Made by a program: the position numbers and the translations under genes. Of a DNA stretch of 64,000 bases, positions 17,922-26,770 are shown one piece after another. The stretch lies in NCBI RefSeq assembly GCF_009733845.1, contig NZ_WNXZ01000002.1:558001-622000 (forward strand). Direction: 5' to 3'. Below the pieces are notes generated by a model, which saw only the letters and a list, made by a program, of their open reading frames with translations, ran no database searches and was not told the DNA's origin. This stretch comes from Pseudactinotalea terrae (lineage in GTDB: Bacteria; Actinomycetota; Actinomycetes; Actinomycetales; Beutenbergiaceae). Positions within the stretch are counted from its first letter, which is position 1; each line of letters begins with the position of its first letter.

Positions 17922-19699
17922 GCTAACGACCACAGGTCCTGGACGTTCGGCACACCCAGGATCTGGAGGTCAGGGAACTCGCGCGCCAGCCGCCAGGCAA
18001 CGGGGCGTGTCGTCGTGTCGAGCATGGCCACCGCCACCACGGGATGCTCGCGCACCCGCTCGATGATGTGGTCAGTCCAGCGCCAGCCGGAGTACCAGGG
18101 GTCGACGTAGGAGTACCCGAACCGGTACAAGCCGCGGTCGTGGATTGCTCGGGCCACGCGGGCGTGGCGGCCCTGGACCCGTTCCGCGCGCCGCCGCCAA
18201 GTCTCCTCGCGTGAGCCGCCGCCCGTCACCTTCGCGGCGAAGGCACCGACGTCGGTGGCCCGGCGCAGCAGCCACGCGGGGAGCTCGCTGATGAGCGCAC
18301 GCTCGGGCAGGTGCCAGGGCGCGTTGCTCGTCGTGCCGCTGAAGTCGAGAACGTCGACGCGAGGGTCACAGGCGTCGCGCTCGCCCGGCTCGTCCGTCAC
18401 CTGAATCAGTCGGATTCCGGCATGAGTCGCCATGAGGACGAGCTGGTGCATCCGGCGGTACGCGCGCGGAGAATTGGCCAGCGCCACGAGCGTGGGGGCG
18501 TCGTCAGGAAGATTCGGCGCCGCCGGGCCCCCTTTGAGGACGGCGAGCAGCCGAGCCCCGAACGCCTCCTCGCCGTATCGCTCGAGCAGGTCTGCCCTGA
18601 TCCGCGACGAATCGGCCCCTGGGGCAGACGACTCCAGGACGCGTGCGGCGGCCACGACATCGGCGACGCTCGGTCGGATTCCCACGAACCTGGCCAGGCC
18701 GGCCGACGCTGCCTCGGCGAGAGTCTCTTCCGGACCGCCGGATGTCGTCGTGATGACCGGGAGGCCGGTCAACGCAGCCTCGACCAGTGTGAGCCCGAAG
18801 GTCTCCAACGTCGACAGGTGAACCAGGACGTCGGCCGTCAGGAAGTGCGGGGGGAGGTCCGCGGGGGCTACCGGACCCTTGAACGTGACCGAGTCAGCGA
18901 CGCCGAGCTCAACTGCGCGCTCCCGCAGCTTCGTGTCCAGCTCTCCACCACCCACGAACGTGAGGCTCGTCGCGCGGTCGGGGTGTTCCTCGCTCCAACG
19001 CGCGAAGGACTCCAGAGTCCTCATGACGCCCTTGCGCTCGATCAGGTTGCCGACGAAGAGCCAGCGGTCGAGGGAGCCAGGTTCCGATGCGCGCAGCGGC
19101 AGCGTCCGCGATCGCACGGGATTGCCGAACGCCGCCACCTTGGTGCGGTGCTCAGGGAACGTCCGGCGGATGCGGCGCGCCTCCGCATCGCCGACCGCAA
19201 GGACGTGCGCGGAACGCGCCAGGACCTCGCGATACATCTGACGACCAGCAGGGTGGGTGAGCTCCCGTGCCAGATAGGTGGCGTGCTCGGTCACGATAAG
19301 GCGCGTTTCGGGCCGGACGACGCCAGCCACAGCCCAGCCTGCGGGAATCCCGACGTGCGCGTGCACGACGTCCGCACCCTGGATCAGCTCGCGTGCGTGC
19401 TCCAGCAGCGCGCTCTGCTGGTTTCGGCCCATCTGCTGCCGGCTCGTACGGGGCGGCGTCGACACAGGGATGCGAAGCACGTCGATGTCGCCGTAGCGCT
19501 CCCAGGCTGGGGGCGTGCAGTCTTCAGGAAGGCGGTTGTCGACGTGAACGACCGGCGGAAGCGTGCCGCCGAGCGCGTGGCCGAGGGAGCGAACAGTGTC
19601 CGCCACGAACACCCCCGCGAAGGGGTGGTCAACGCTTGGGAACCACGGTGTGACGACGACCAGCGGCGCGCCCTCCCGTTGCAGGACTGACTCAACCAT
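17885..19699 (-). CDS. GT4 glycosyltransferase fused to a C-terminal domain of unknown function
   Basis: A 604-residue protein. The ATG at 19699 has GGAGG seven bases upstream and overlaps the preceding stop by 8 nt. Residues 1 to about 380 are a canonical GT4 enzyme: TPWFPSVDHPFAGVFVADTV, VVHAHVGIPAGWAVAG, FVGNLIERKGVMRTLESFAR, and STLETFGLTLVEAALTGLPV followed by TTTSGGPEE, so the E-x7-E motif is intact. Residues about 393-604 are an extra region with alternating strands (APTLVALANSPRAYRRMHQL, GIRLIQVTDEPGERD) and aromatic-rich YSYVDPWYSGWRWTDHII. I do not recognise it; it may be a half GT-B or sensor domain. The gene is in an operon with the glycosyltransferases at 19692 and 20993 and the ABC exporter at 22093-23788. 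Confidence 0.85.
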   Translation of the reverse strand: MVESVLQREGAPLVVVTPWFPSVDHPFAGVFVADTVRSLGHALGGTLPPVVHVDNRLPEDCTPPAWERYGDIDVLRIPVSTPPRTSRQQMGRNQQSALLEHARELIQGADVVHAHVGIPAGWAVAGVVRPETRLIVTEHATYLARELTHPAGRQMYREVLARSAHVLAVGDAEARRIRRTFPEHRTKVAAFGNPVRSRTLPLRASEPGSLDRWLFVGNLIERKGVMRTLESFARWSEEHPDRATSLTFVGGGELDTKLRERAVELGVADSVTFKGPVAPADLPPHFLTADVLVHLSTLETFGLTLVEAALTGLPVITTTSGGPEETLAEAASAGLARFVGIRPSVADVVAAARVLESSAPGADSSRIRADLLERYGEEAFGARLLAVLKGGPAAPNLPDDAPTLVALANSPRAYRRMHQLVLMATHAGIRLIQVTDEPGERDACDPRVDVLDFSGTTSNAPWHLPERALISELPAWLLRRATDVGAFAAKVTGGGSREETWRRRAERVQGRHARVARAIHDRGLYRFGYSYVDPWYSGWRWTDHIIERVREHPVVAVAMLDTTTRPVAWRLAREFPDLQILGVPNVQDLWSLAQESPANQPPSA

Positions 19700-20996
19700 G
19701 GGCGAGCCTCCGCAGCTCGAGCTCGAAGGGTGCCAAAAGGTTCGCGCGACGATACAGCTCGGCGTGCTCGAGCGCGGCGGCATGGTCTGCAAGCGTGACG
19801 GTTCGGGCCGCGCGCGCGGCGGCGACATATGCCTCCGCGGCAGCTTCGATCGAGAGCTCGGCGACCGGGAACCAGAGCGGATAGCCACGGAGCGGGCCGC
19901 TCGCGGCTGTCTCGGGGGTGTGGATCGCGACGATGGGTTTGCCGGTCGCCATCGCCTCGTAGACCTTGCCCGCAGTCACGTACCGCGACGACGGGATCGC
20001 TATGACCACGACGTCCATCTCGTCGTACACGCGGCGTAGGTCAGTCTTGCTGACGGCGCCGCGCCAGACCACCCCCGACGCCGAGGAGGGCAGCAGCTTG
20101 CGGATGATCGGGACGGCATGCGGGAAGAAACCGAGGTGCCCGTACAGGTCGAACGCCGCCCCCTGGAGCTCGGGTGCCGTGCGTGCGCGCTCCCACCCTC
20201 GCCATGCCTGCGTGTGCGGCCAGACCTCCGTGATCGTGCCGACGCTGCCGAACCGTAACGGTTGGTCAGGATCCGGGCGTCGGAACGGTGGAGCATCGAA
20301 CAGGTCCGGGTCGTACCCGTTCTCGAGGACCAGCATCCGGTCAGCTTTGTCTGGGTAACGTTCGGCGTGCCACTGGCGCATCGGCTCGTTGACGAACACG
20401 GCGGCCGCAGCGCTCGCCATCACGGTGGCCTCGGCGGCGCGTGCAGGGTGGCCGGGCGGGAACGCGTCCGACTCCGTGAACTGGCTCAGCGTCCAGGAGT
20501 CGCGGTAGTCGAGCACGTAGGGCACCCGTGTGGCACGGTGGATCAGGCGGGCTGCCTCGAAGCCGCTCCACGGGTTCCCAGTCGCGAGCACGAGATCGAT
20601 GCGCTCACGACGATGCAGCCGGAGCGCGTCGGCCACGACGCCGGGGATCCAGCGTGTGTACTTGTCGGGGAAGAACTTGCCCACCAGCCCGTCGATGTGG
20701 GCCGCTGGCTTGGGGAAGTTGGCTCGCCACCAGCCCACCTTTCGGAGGTCGGATTGTAGGTGGCCGCGCGGCATCCGCACACGACGGATCCTGACCTCGG
20801 GGTGGATCCGCTCGAGCAGATCGGGGTCGGCAGAGCCAGTGACCTCGTCGAAGTACGCATTGTCGACGGTGATCACAGTCACCCGCCAGCCGTGCGTGGC
20901 CAGGTAGTTGGCGAGCGCAAGCGCGCGGTACACGCCGGAGGCGCGCGAGGGGGGAAAGTACATCGCGATCAGCAGCAGATGAGGCCTCGTCGTCAT
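19692..20996 (-). CDS. Glycosyltransferase family 4 (GT-B)
   Basis: A 434-residue GT-B glycosyltransferase of the same paralogous trio as 15340-16653 and module 1 of 12520-15312. Features: IAMYFPPSRASGVYRALALA, YVLDYRDSWTLSQFTES, VFVNEPMRQWHAERYPDK, FGSVGTITEVWPHTQAW, and SRYVTAGKVYEAMATGKPIV. Its ATG overlaps the upstream stop (ATGA), and its own stop overlaps the downstream start by 8 nt, so it sits inside a tightly coupled operon. That operon starts with the two-component ABC polysaccharide exporter at 22093-23788. Presumably it acts in the cytoplasm on a lipid-linked or polymeric acceptor before export. Confidence 0.87.
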   Translation of the reverse strand: MTTRPHLLLIAMYFPPSRASGVYRALALANYLATHGWRVTVITVDNAYFDEVTGSADPDLLERIHPEVRIRRVRMPRGHLQSDLRKVGWWRANFPKPAAHIDGLVGKFFPDKYTRWIPGVVADALRLHRRERIDLVLATGNPWSGFEAARLIHRATRVPYVLDYRDSWTLSQFTESDAFPPGHPARAAEATVMASAAAAVFVNEPMRQWHAERYPDKADRMLVLENGYDPDLFDAPPFRRPDPDQPLRFGSVGTITEVWPHTQAWRGWERARTAPELQGAAFDLYGHLGFFPHAVPIIRKLLPSSASGVVWRGAVSKTDLRRVYDEMDVVVIAIPSSRYVTAGKVYEAMATGKPIVAIHTPETAASGPLRGYPLWFPVAELSIEAAAEAYVAAARAARTVTLADHAAALEHAELYRRANLLAPFELELRRLAHG

Positions 20997-22096
20997 GATG
21001 ACGCCTTCCCGCTCAGTGCCTTCACGGCGGTTGCGAACGCCGCGAGATCCGTCGGTTCATCAGGCGTCCCGGCGCGCCAGTTGCGTGCTGCCCGATGCAA
21101 TGACGCGAGATCGGCAGGTCTGCTCGACCATGCGCGCAGCTGCTCAGCGACGTCGGCCGCCGAACCGGAGACCACACCGTTGCCCCAGGTGTGCAGGAGA
21201 TCCACGACCCGGGGGAGCGGTGTCGCGACGACAGCGAGCCCTACCGCCGTGTACTCGTACAACTTGCTGGGCACCGCCTCCCGAAACGCCGGTGTGTCCT
21301 CGAGAAGGAGCATGCCTGCCCACGCACCCTGCGCCAGCTGCCATGCCTGTCGCGGTGGCAGCTGACCGTGCACGCGCACCCGGCCGCCGAGGTCGCGATC
21401 GGCCTGGACACGGTCCAGCAGCTCTCGGCCGGCCGCGGTGCCGACCCGCCCGACGAGATCGAGCGTCCAGCCCGGGGCCCTGCGGATCGCCTCGATCATC
21501 GCGTCGAGGCCGCGGCTGGAGCGGATGTCCCCGATGTAGATGGCGCGAGGTTGCGGCTCAGGGTCGGCAGGCGCGGGGAGGAAGCTGAGGTCAGCATTGT
21601 TGCTGAGCACGATCCGGCGTGGTGCCTCGGGCAGCAGATGGCTGTCCGCGACGACCGTCAGGTCGGCGTGAGCGGCCGCCCAGGATCCCAGCCGCGCCCA
21701 TGCCCGACCGAGCAGGCCGGCGATGCCGCGAGCCCACGCGCGGTCGCGGAGCAGTGCCGCGTAGTCCTCATGGACGTCGGCAACGATCCGGCGACCTCGC
21801 CCGGGACCGAGCAGGCGATGTAGAACGGTCACGAACGCCATGTCTGGGTCGAGCGTGATTACGATGCGTGCGCGAGTGCGCCACGGCAGGGACGCGGCGT
21901 GGATAGCTCTCTGCACGGGATTGCCGCGATTCCAGGTGCGCACGGTGGCGCCGTCCGGCCCGTCCGAGCTCGAGCCCAGTGCCAGCACCTCGACGGCGAG
22001 CCCGCGCCGTTGCAGAGCCGCTGTCTCTCGGTGGAGGCGAGCATCGGCTGCGTCGTGCCCCGAGGTGAGCACGGCGACGTCGGCTCGCCCACTCAT
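20993..22096 (-). CDS. Glycosyltransferase family 4 (GT-B)
   Basis: A 367-residue GT-B glycosyltransferase. The ATG at 22096 overlaps the stop of the ABC ATPase gene in an ATGA, which fixes the start. The N-terminal half has VAVLTSGHDAADARLHRETA and IVADVHEDYAAL (equivalent to the DAHEL segment of other members). The C-terminal half has AIYIGDIRSSRGLDAMIEAI and the REAVPSKLYEYTAVGLAVVA donor loop. At 367 residues it is compact. Translational coupling to the exporter gene supports a role in making the exported polymer. Confidence 0.86.
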   Translation of the reverse strand: MSGRADVAVLTSGHDAADARLHRETAALQRRGLAVEVLALGSSSDGPDGATVRTWNRGNPVQRAIHAASLPWRTRARIVITLDPDMAFVTVLHRLLGPGRGRRIVADVHEDYAALLRDRAWARGIAGLLGRAWARLGSWAAAHADLTVVADSHLLPEAPRRIVLSNNADLSFLPAPADPEPQPRAIYIGDIRSSRGLDAMIEAIRRAPGWTLDLVGRVGTAAGRELLDRVQADRDLGGRVRVHGQLPPRQAWQLAQGAWAGMLLLEDTPAFREAVPSKLYEYTAVGLAVVATPLPRVVDLLHTWGNGVVSGSAADVAEQLRAWSSRPADLASLHRAARNWRAGTPDEPTDLAAFATAVKALSGKASS

Positions 22097-22944
22097 AGAT
22101 CTTCGAGCGTGAAGGCGTTCTCTCCGACCTCGAGGAACTTCGTGTACGCCTTGATGCAGGCATCGGGCGTGTCGTGCATCATCAACTTGCCCTTGTGGAT
22201 CCATAGCGCGTCGTCACACATCTCGCGGACGGCGTTCAGCGAGTGCGACACGAGGAACATGGCGCGGGCCGACTTCATCAGCTCGGCCATCTTCGCGTTG
22301 GCCTTGACCTTGAAGCTGGCGTCGCCGGCAGAGAGGGCCTCGTCGATCAACAGGATATCGGGGTCCATGTGCACGGAGACGGAGAACGCCAGCCGCTGGT
22401 ACATGCCGGATGAGTATGTCCGCACCGGCACATCGATGAACTCACCGATCTCTGCGAACGCAGCAACCTCTTCGGCGCGCGCCACGACTTCCTTGCGACT
22501 CAGGCCCGACGCAAGACCTCCCAGGATGACGTTCTCGCGACCGGTCAGCGCGGAGTTGAATCCCACGCCGAGCGCGAGCAAGGCGCTGATACGTCCTCGC
22601 ACCTCGACCCGACCGGATGACGGTGGCAGGACCCCCGCGATCGCCCTCATCAACGTGGACTTGCCGGCTCCGTTCGCGCCGATGATCCCGACTGACGAGC
22701 CTCGTGTGACGTCGAAGCTGACGCCGCGAAGCGCCTCGACGACATGCACGGCACGCTCCCCTCGTCCGAAACGGACGATCGCGGACTTGAGAGTCGGGAC
22801 CTTCTCGAACGTGGTGCGATACGTGATCGAGACATCCTGGACGCTGACGACCGGGGGCTCGCCAGGGCTCGGTTTCTGAGCTGAGTGAGCGATGTCCATC
22901 TCAGCGTCGTCGTAGGTGCTATCAGAGACGGACAGTGAAATCAC
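22093..22944 (-). CDS. ABC polysaccharide exporter, ATPase subunit (Wzt/TagH/KpsT-like)
   Basis: A 283-residue ATPase. Walker A is GANGAGKST (89-97), the signature is YSSGMYQRLAFS (177-188), Walker B is ILLIDE (197-202) and the switch histidine is H234. The YSSGM signature in place of LSGGQ is typical of the polysaccharide/teichoic-acid export branch. It ends at the core domain and lacks the extra C-terminal carbohydrate-binding domain of O-antigen Wzt proteins, so it is the short TagH/KpsT type. The GTG at 22944 overlaps the permease gene by 23 nt. The ATG at 22899 is an alternative start that would remove a variable N-terminal segment. It partners the permease at 22922-23788. Confidence 0.92.
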   Translation of the reverse strand: MISLSVSDSTYDDAEMDIAHSAQKPSPGEPPVVSVQDVSITYRTTFEKVPTLKSAIVRFGRGERAVHVVEALRGVSFDVTRGSSVGIIGANGAGKSTLMRAIAGVLPPSSGRVEVRGRISALLALGVGFNSALTGRENVILGGLASGLSRKEVVARAEEVAAFAEIGEFIDVPVRTYSSGMYQRLAFSVSVHMDPDILLIDEALSAGDASFKVKANAKMAELMKSARAMFLVSHSLNAVREMCDDALWIHKGKLMMHDTPDACIKAYTKFLEVGENAFTLEDL

Positions 22945-23788
22945 GCTCCCGGGACATGAACAGCAGCGAACCGACGACGAACATGACGACTGCCCAGACG
23001 GCGCCCATCACCCAGGTCGTCGGGCTCGGCATGACGCCGTTGAGGCTGAGCTCAACCCAGCCACCGACGATGGAGTAGAGAGGATTGACGATGCGGTTGA
23101 CGGCCATCAAAGTCCCGAACTGTCCGGCCGTGTCATGCACGGCCCAGAGGATCGGAGAGACATACAGCCAGATCCTGCTGAAGTAGGGCAAGAAGCTCGA
23201 TGTGTCCCGGAAGTAGACCTGGAGCGTCGCCAGGAGGGCGGCGATCCCCATGGCGAAGATCACGGCATATCCGAGAAAGACGACCGACAGCAGCATCGTC
23301 CACGACCAGCCTGCTCCGGAGAGCAGATGGAGCAGGACGTACACCGGGAGGGTAGGCAGGAACCTGAACCAAGCGGTCCTGACCGCAGCGAAGGGCATCA
23401 GGAGTCGTGGGAAGTTCATGTTCATGATCAGGCGCCCGCCACCCGTGACTGAACTTGCTCCCGAGGACATGCTTCCTGACACGAATGTAAAGAGGAACAG
23501 ACCGCCTGTCAGATTGGCCAGGCGTGGGAGTCCCCCTGAGTCGCCCCCACGCAGCACCGCGATCAGGAAGTAGTAGACGAGCGCGAGCAGGAGGGGGTTC
23601 AGTACCAGCCAGAGCTGCCCGAAGACTGTCTGCGTGTTGGCTGCCCGGATGCCGGACTTCGAGAACTCAGCAGCGAACTCTCGCCGCGTCCACAGACCGC
23701 GGAAATAGGGAACGAGTGGAGGGATGCCTGCGCGATGAGGTTCATAGACATGCACCTCGTCCGCGGTATCCGTGGCCAACCTTGCCAA
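22922..23788 (-). CDS. ABC-2 type polysaccharide exporter permease (Wzm/TagG-like)
   Basis: A 288-residue permease with six hydrophobic segments between about residue 60 and 280, the usual size for Wzm/TagG. Family-type features are FSKSGIRAANTQTVFGQLWL before the first membrane helix and YVSPILWAVH followed by VNPLYSIV near the end. TTG at 23788 is the start: GGAGGG lies six bases upstream and no ATG fits. It is the first gene of an operon of five (permease, ATPase, three glycosyltransferases). The operon diverges from the nucleotide-sugar operon at 23990, so synthesis of a sugar precursor and export are likely co-regulated from the 201-nt gap between them. Confidence 0.92.
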   Translation of the reverse strand: MARLATDTADEVHVYEPHRAGIPPLVPYFRGLWTRREFAAEFSKSGIRAANTQTVFGQLWLVLNPLLLALVYYFLIAVLRGGDSGGLPRLANLTGGLFLFTFVSGSMSSGASSVTGGGRLIMNMNFPRLLMPFAAVRTAWFRFLPTLPVYVLLHLLSGAGWSWTMLLSVVFLGYAVIFAMGIAALLATLQVYFRDTSSFLPYFSRIWLYVSPILWAVHDTAGQFGTLMAVNRIVNPLYSIVGGWVELSLNGVMPSPTTWVMGAVWAVVMFVVGSLLFMSRERDFTVRL

Positions 23789-23989
23789 CTCTCACCCTCC
23801 TCGTCCCCGACCGGGCGGCCAATGGACGTCGGTCAGGATACCCACCATCTCTGCCGCGGGGCGGGTGGTGGCGTCCATCGCTGCCAGGCGTGGTGCGACT
23901 CACAGGCTGTCGCCCACTGTGCTGGCAGGCCGCCCGGCTACGCTTGCGGCGGCGTCCATCCGGACACGGCTTTGCCAGGGAGGGTCACA
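23789..23989. promoter_or_regulatory. Divergent promoter region between exporter and nucleotide-sugar operons
   Basis: A 201-nt gap between two divergent operons. On the plus strand TACGCT at 23939-23944 could be a -10 box, giving a leader of about 40 nt before the ATG at 23990. No convincing operator was recognised. Confidence 0.4.
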
Positions 23990-24595
23990 ATGAGTATCAG
24001 GATCGCTGAGTCTGCAGACGTCGATGCTCGCGCCACGATCGGCGATGGAACTTCCGTATGGCACCTGGCTCAAGTTCGTGAAGATGCCGTGCTCGGCGAG
24101 AGTTGTGTGATTGGTCGCGGCGCCTACGTGGGCAGCGGTGTGACCATGGGCGCCAACTGCAAGATCCAGAACTACGCGCTGGTCTACGAGCCGGCGGTTC
24201 TGGAGGATGGTGTCTTCATCGGGCCGGCAGTGGTGCTGACCAACGACACCTTCCCTCGCGCGATCAACCCGGATGGCTCGCTCAAGAGCGGTCACGACTG
24301 GGAGGCGGTCGGCGTCACCCTGCGGCGCGGCGCGTCGGTGGGTGCCCGTGCCGTGTGCGTGGCACCTGTCACGATCGGGCGTTTCGCCACCGTCGCCGCG
24401 GGTGCCGTGGTCACGAAGGACGTGCCAGACTTCGCCCTCGTTGCGGGCGTTCCGGCGCGTCGCCTCAAGTGGGTCGGTCGTGCGGGCCTTCCTCTAGTGT
24501 CAGTCGGTGACGGGCGTTGGCAGTGTCCACGCACGTCGGAGATCTATATCGAGAGCGGCGAGACCTTGACGCCGCAGGACGAGGAGCAAGCGTGA
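23990..24595 (+). CDS. wbpD: UDP-3-amino-sugar N-acetyltransferase, left-handed beta-helix (WbpD/WlbB type)
   Basis: A 201-residue hexapeptide-repeat acyltransferase. The ATG at 23990 has GGGAGGG five bases upstream; the open frame upstream of it is not coding. Imperfect hexapeptide turns run from about 12 to 160 (IGDGTSVWHLAQVREDAVLG, IGRGAYVGSGVTMGANCKIQ, VTIGRFATVAAGAVVTKDVP). The loop ALVYEPAVLEDGVFIGPAVV followed by TNDTFPRAINPDG is characteristic of WbpD/WlbB. That enzyme acetylates the 3-amino group of UDP-2-acetamido-3-amino-2,3-dideoxy-glucuronate using acetyl-CoA. It is first of four coupled genes that complete this pathway, which strengthens the specific call. Confidence 0.88.
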   Translation: MSIRIAESADVDARATIGDGTSVWHLAQVREDAVLGESCVIGRGAYVGSGVTMGANCKIQNYALVYEPAVLEDGVFIGPAVVLTNDTFPRAINPDGSLKSGHDWEAVGVTLRRGASVGARAVCVAPVTIGRFATVAAGAVVTKDVPDFALVAGVPARRLKWVGRAGLPLVSVGDGRWQCPRTSEIYIESGETLTPQDEEQA

Positions 24596-25689
24596 ACGAC
24601 CTGATCCCGGCCGCGAAGCCGATCATCGGCGACGACGAGCGCGCCGCGGTCGACCGCGTGATGCGCAGCGGCATGATCGCCCAGGGTCCCGAGGTTGCCG
24701 CCTTCGAGAAAGAGTTCGGCGAGCAGCTGGCGGGCGGGCGCGAGTCGGTCGCCGTCAACTCGGGGACCGCGGGGCTCCACCTCGGCCTGCTCGCAGCGGG
24801 CATCGGCGCCGGCGACGAGGTGATCGTGCCGTCCTTCACCTTCGCCGCGACGGGTAACTCGGTCGCGCTCGCGGGTGCCACGCCGGTCTTCGCCGACATC
24901 GAGCCCGATCAGTTCTGCCTCGACGTCGAGTCGGTGCGCGCCTCGATCACCGATCGCACCAAGGCGATCATGCCGGTCCACCTCTACGGCCACCCGGCCG
25001 ACATGGCCGCCCTCACGGCGCTGGCGGACGAGCACGGGCTGCAGATCTTCGAGGACGCGGCACAGGCGCACGGAGCTTCGCTCAACGGACAGCAGGTCGG
25101 GACGTTCGGCTCCTTCGCCATGTTCTCGCTGTACCCCACCAAGAACATGACCTCCGGTGAGGGCGGGATGGTCTCCTGCGCGAACGGTGACATCGCGCGC
25201 CAGGTGCGCCTCCTGCGCAACCAGGGGATGGAGCGGCAGTACGCGAACGAGGTCATCGGATTCAACGCCCGCATGACCGACATCCACGCCGCCATCGGTC
25301 GCGTCCAGCTCACCAAGGTGGGCGGCTGGACCGCGGACCGGCAGCGCAATGCCGCGTTCCTCGACGCGAACCTCGAGGGCGTCGTCGTCCCGCCGGTCGC
25401 CGAGGGCGCGACGCACGTCTACCACCAGTACACGATCCGGGTCGCCGAGGATCGCGACCGGGTCGTGACGGCCTTGCGCGAGGAGCACGGCGTCGGGAGC
25501 GGTGTGTACTACCCGATCCCGAACCACCGCCTGGAGTCGCTCGCACCGTTCGCACCCGGGCTGGACCTGCCCGAGACGGAGCGGGCGGCGCGAGAGGTGA
25601 TCTCGCTCCCGGTCCACCCCTCGTTGACGCAGGAGCACCTCGACCGGATCGTGACGGCGGTCAACACCGTCGTGAAGGCAGGTGCCTGA
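24592..25689 (+). CDS. wbpE: PLP-dependent nucleotide-sugar aminotransferase, DegT/DnrJ/EryC1 family (WbpE/WlbC type)
   Basis: A 365-residue aminotransferase. The GTG at 24592 overlaps the previous stop (GTGA) and has GAGGAG five bases upstream. The Schiff-base lysine is K184 in SLYPTKNMTSGEGGM. The phosphate-binding NSGTAGLHLGL (56-66) and the EDAAQAHGA segment (154-162) are typical of the family. In the WbpA-B-E-D pathway this enzyme transaminates the 3-keto group of UDP-2-acetamido-3-keto-glucuronate with L-glutamate. The dehydrogenase that makes that ketone is encoded immediately downstream with a one-base overlap, so context and family agree. Confidence 0.9.
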   Translation: MNDLIPAAKPIIGDDERAAVDRVMRSGMIAQGPEVAAFEKEFGEQLAGGRESVAVNSGTAGLHLGLLAAGIGAGDEVIVPSFTFAATGNSVALAGATPVFADIEPDQFCLDVESVRASITDRTKAIMPVHLYGHPADMAALTALADEHGLQIFEDAAQAHGASLNGQQVGTFGSFAMFSLYPTKNMTSGEGGMVSCANGDIARQVRLLRNQGMERQYANEVIGFNARMTDIHAAIGRVQLTKVGGWTADRQRNAAFLDANLEGVVVPPVAEGATHVYHQYTIRVAEDRDRVVTALREEHGVGSGVYYPIPNHRLESLAPFAPGLDLPETERAAREVISLPVHPSLTQEHLDRIVTAVNTVVKAGA

Positions 25690-26681
25690 TGGCCAACCTC
25701 CGCGCCGGCCTCATCGGCTTGGGCATGATGGGTCGCCACCACGCGCGCGTGCTGCGCTCCCTCGAGGGCGTCGACCTCGTCGCCGTCGCTGACCCCGGCG
25801 GGGACCCGCACGGGGTGGCGGGCGGCCTTCCGGTGCTGCCGGATGTCCACGCCCTGATCGAGGCAGGCATCGACTACGCGATGGTCGCGGCCCCCACGCA
25901 GTTCCACACCGAGGCGGGGCTCGCGCTGGCGGAGGCCGGCGTGCACGCGATGGTGGAGAAGCCGCTCGCCAAGGACACCGAGGGTGCGCGCGCGCTTGCC
26001 GATGCGTTCGAGGCCAAGGGCCTGGTCGGCGCCGTCGGGCACATCGAGCGTTACAACCCCGCGCTGCAGTCGCTTCGCGAGCGACTCGACGGCGGCGAGC
26101 TGGGCGAGGTCTACCAGATCGCCACGCGCCGGCAGGGTCCGTTCCCGGCCCGGATCGCCGACGTGGGCGTCGTCAAGGACCTGGCGACGCACGACATCGA
26201 TCTGACGGCGTGGGTCACGCAGCAGCAGTTCACCGCGGTGTCGGCCCGCACCGCCTACAAGAGCGGACGCGAGCACGAGGACCTGGTCGCGATCACCGGC
26301 ATGCTGTCTGGCGGCACGGTCAGCAACCACCTCGTCAACTGGCTCTCGCCCATGAAGGAGCGACTCACCGTCGTCACCGGTGAGAAGGGCACGTTCATCG
26401 CTGACACGCTGCTGGCCGACCTTACGTTCTACGCCAACGGCCTGATCAAGACCGTCTGGGAGGACGTCGCGCAGTTCCGTGGCGTCTCCGAGGGGGACGT
26501 GGTCCGCTACGCCATCTCCAAGCGCGAGCCCCTGCTCGTCGAGCACGAGTCGTTCCGCGATGCGGTCCTCGGCAAGGAAAGTGACATCGTGACCATGCGG
26601 CAGGGCTACGCGACGGTGGCTGTGGCCGAGGCTGTGCTCGCGTCGGCCGCTGACGGAACTACTGTTCCCATCAAGGTCTGA
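25689..26681 (+). CDS. wbpB: UDP-GlcNAcA 3-dehydrogenase, Gfo/Idh/MocA family (WbpB/WlbA type)
   Basis: A 330-residue NAD-dependent oxidoreductase. The N-terminal Rossmann fold opens with GLIGLGMMGRHHARVL. EKP (90-92) and the C-terminal-domain KDLATHDIDL (about 163-172, with the family's His/Asp) are the catalytic hallmarks of Gfo/Idh/MocA proteins. ATG at 25689 overlaps the aminotransferase stop by one base. WbpB/WlbA oxidises C3 of UDP-N-acetylglucosaminuronate and works in a coupled cycle with the aminotransferase, consistent with their fused translation here. Specificity for this sugar rests on the operon rather than on residues I can verify. Confidence 0.88.
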   Translation: MANLRAGLIGLGMMGRHHARVLRSLEGVDLVAVADPGGDPHGVAGGLPVLPDVHALIEAGIDYAMVAAPTQFHTEAGLALAEAGVHAMVEKPLAKDTEGARALADAFEAKGLVGAVGHIERYNPALQSLRERLDGGELGEVYQIATRRQGPFPARIADVGVVKDLATHDIDLTAWVTQQQFTAVSARTAYKSGREHEDLVAITGMLSGGTVSNHLVNWLSPMKERLTVVTGEKGTFIADTLLADLTFYANGLIKTVWEDVAQFRGVSEGDVVRYAISKREPLLVEHESFRDAVLGKESDIVTMRQGYATVAVAEAVLASAADGTTVPIKV

Positions 26682-26770
26682 CAAACCGTCATGGCCGCCG
26701 GTCTGGCTCCGAGGCCGGCAACGCGGCGCCGCCGCATTGAGATCGATCGTCCTGAAGGAAGGAACCGCGA

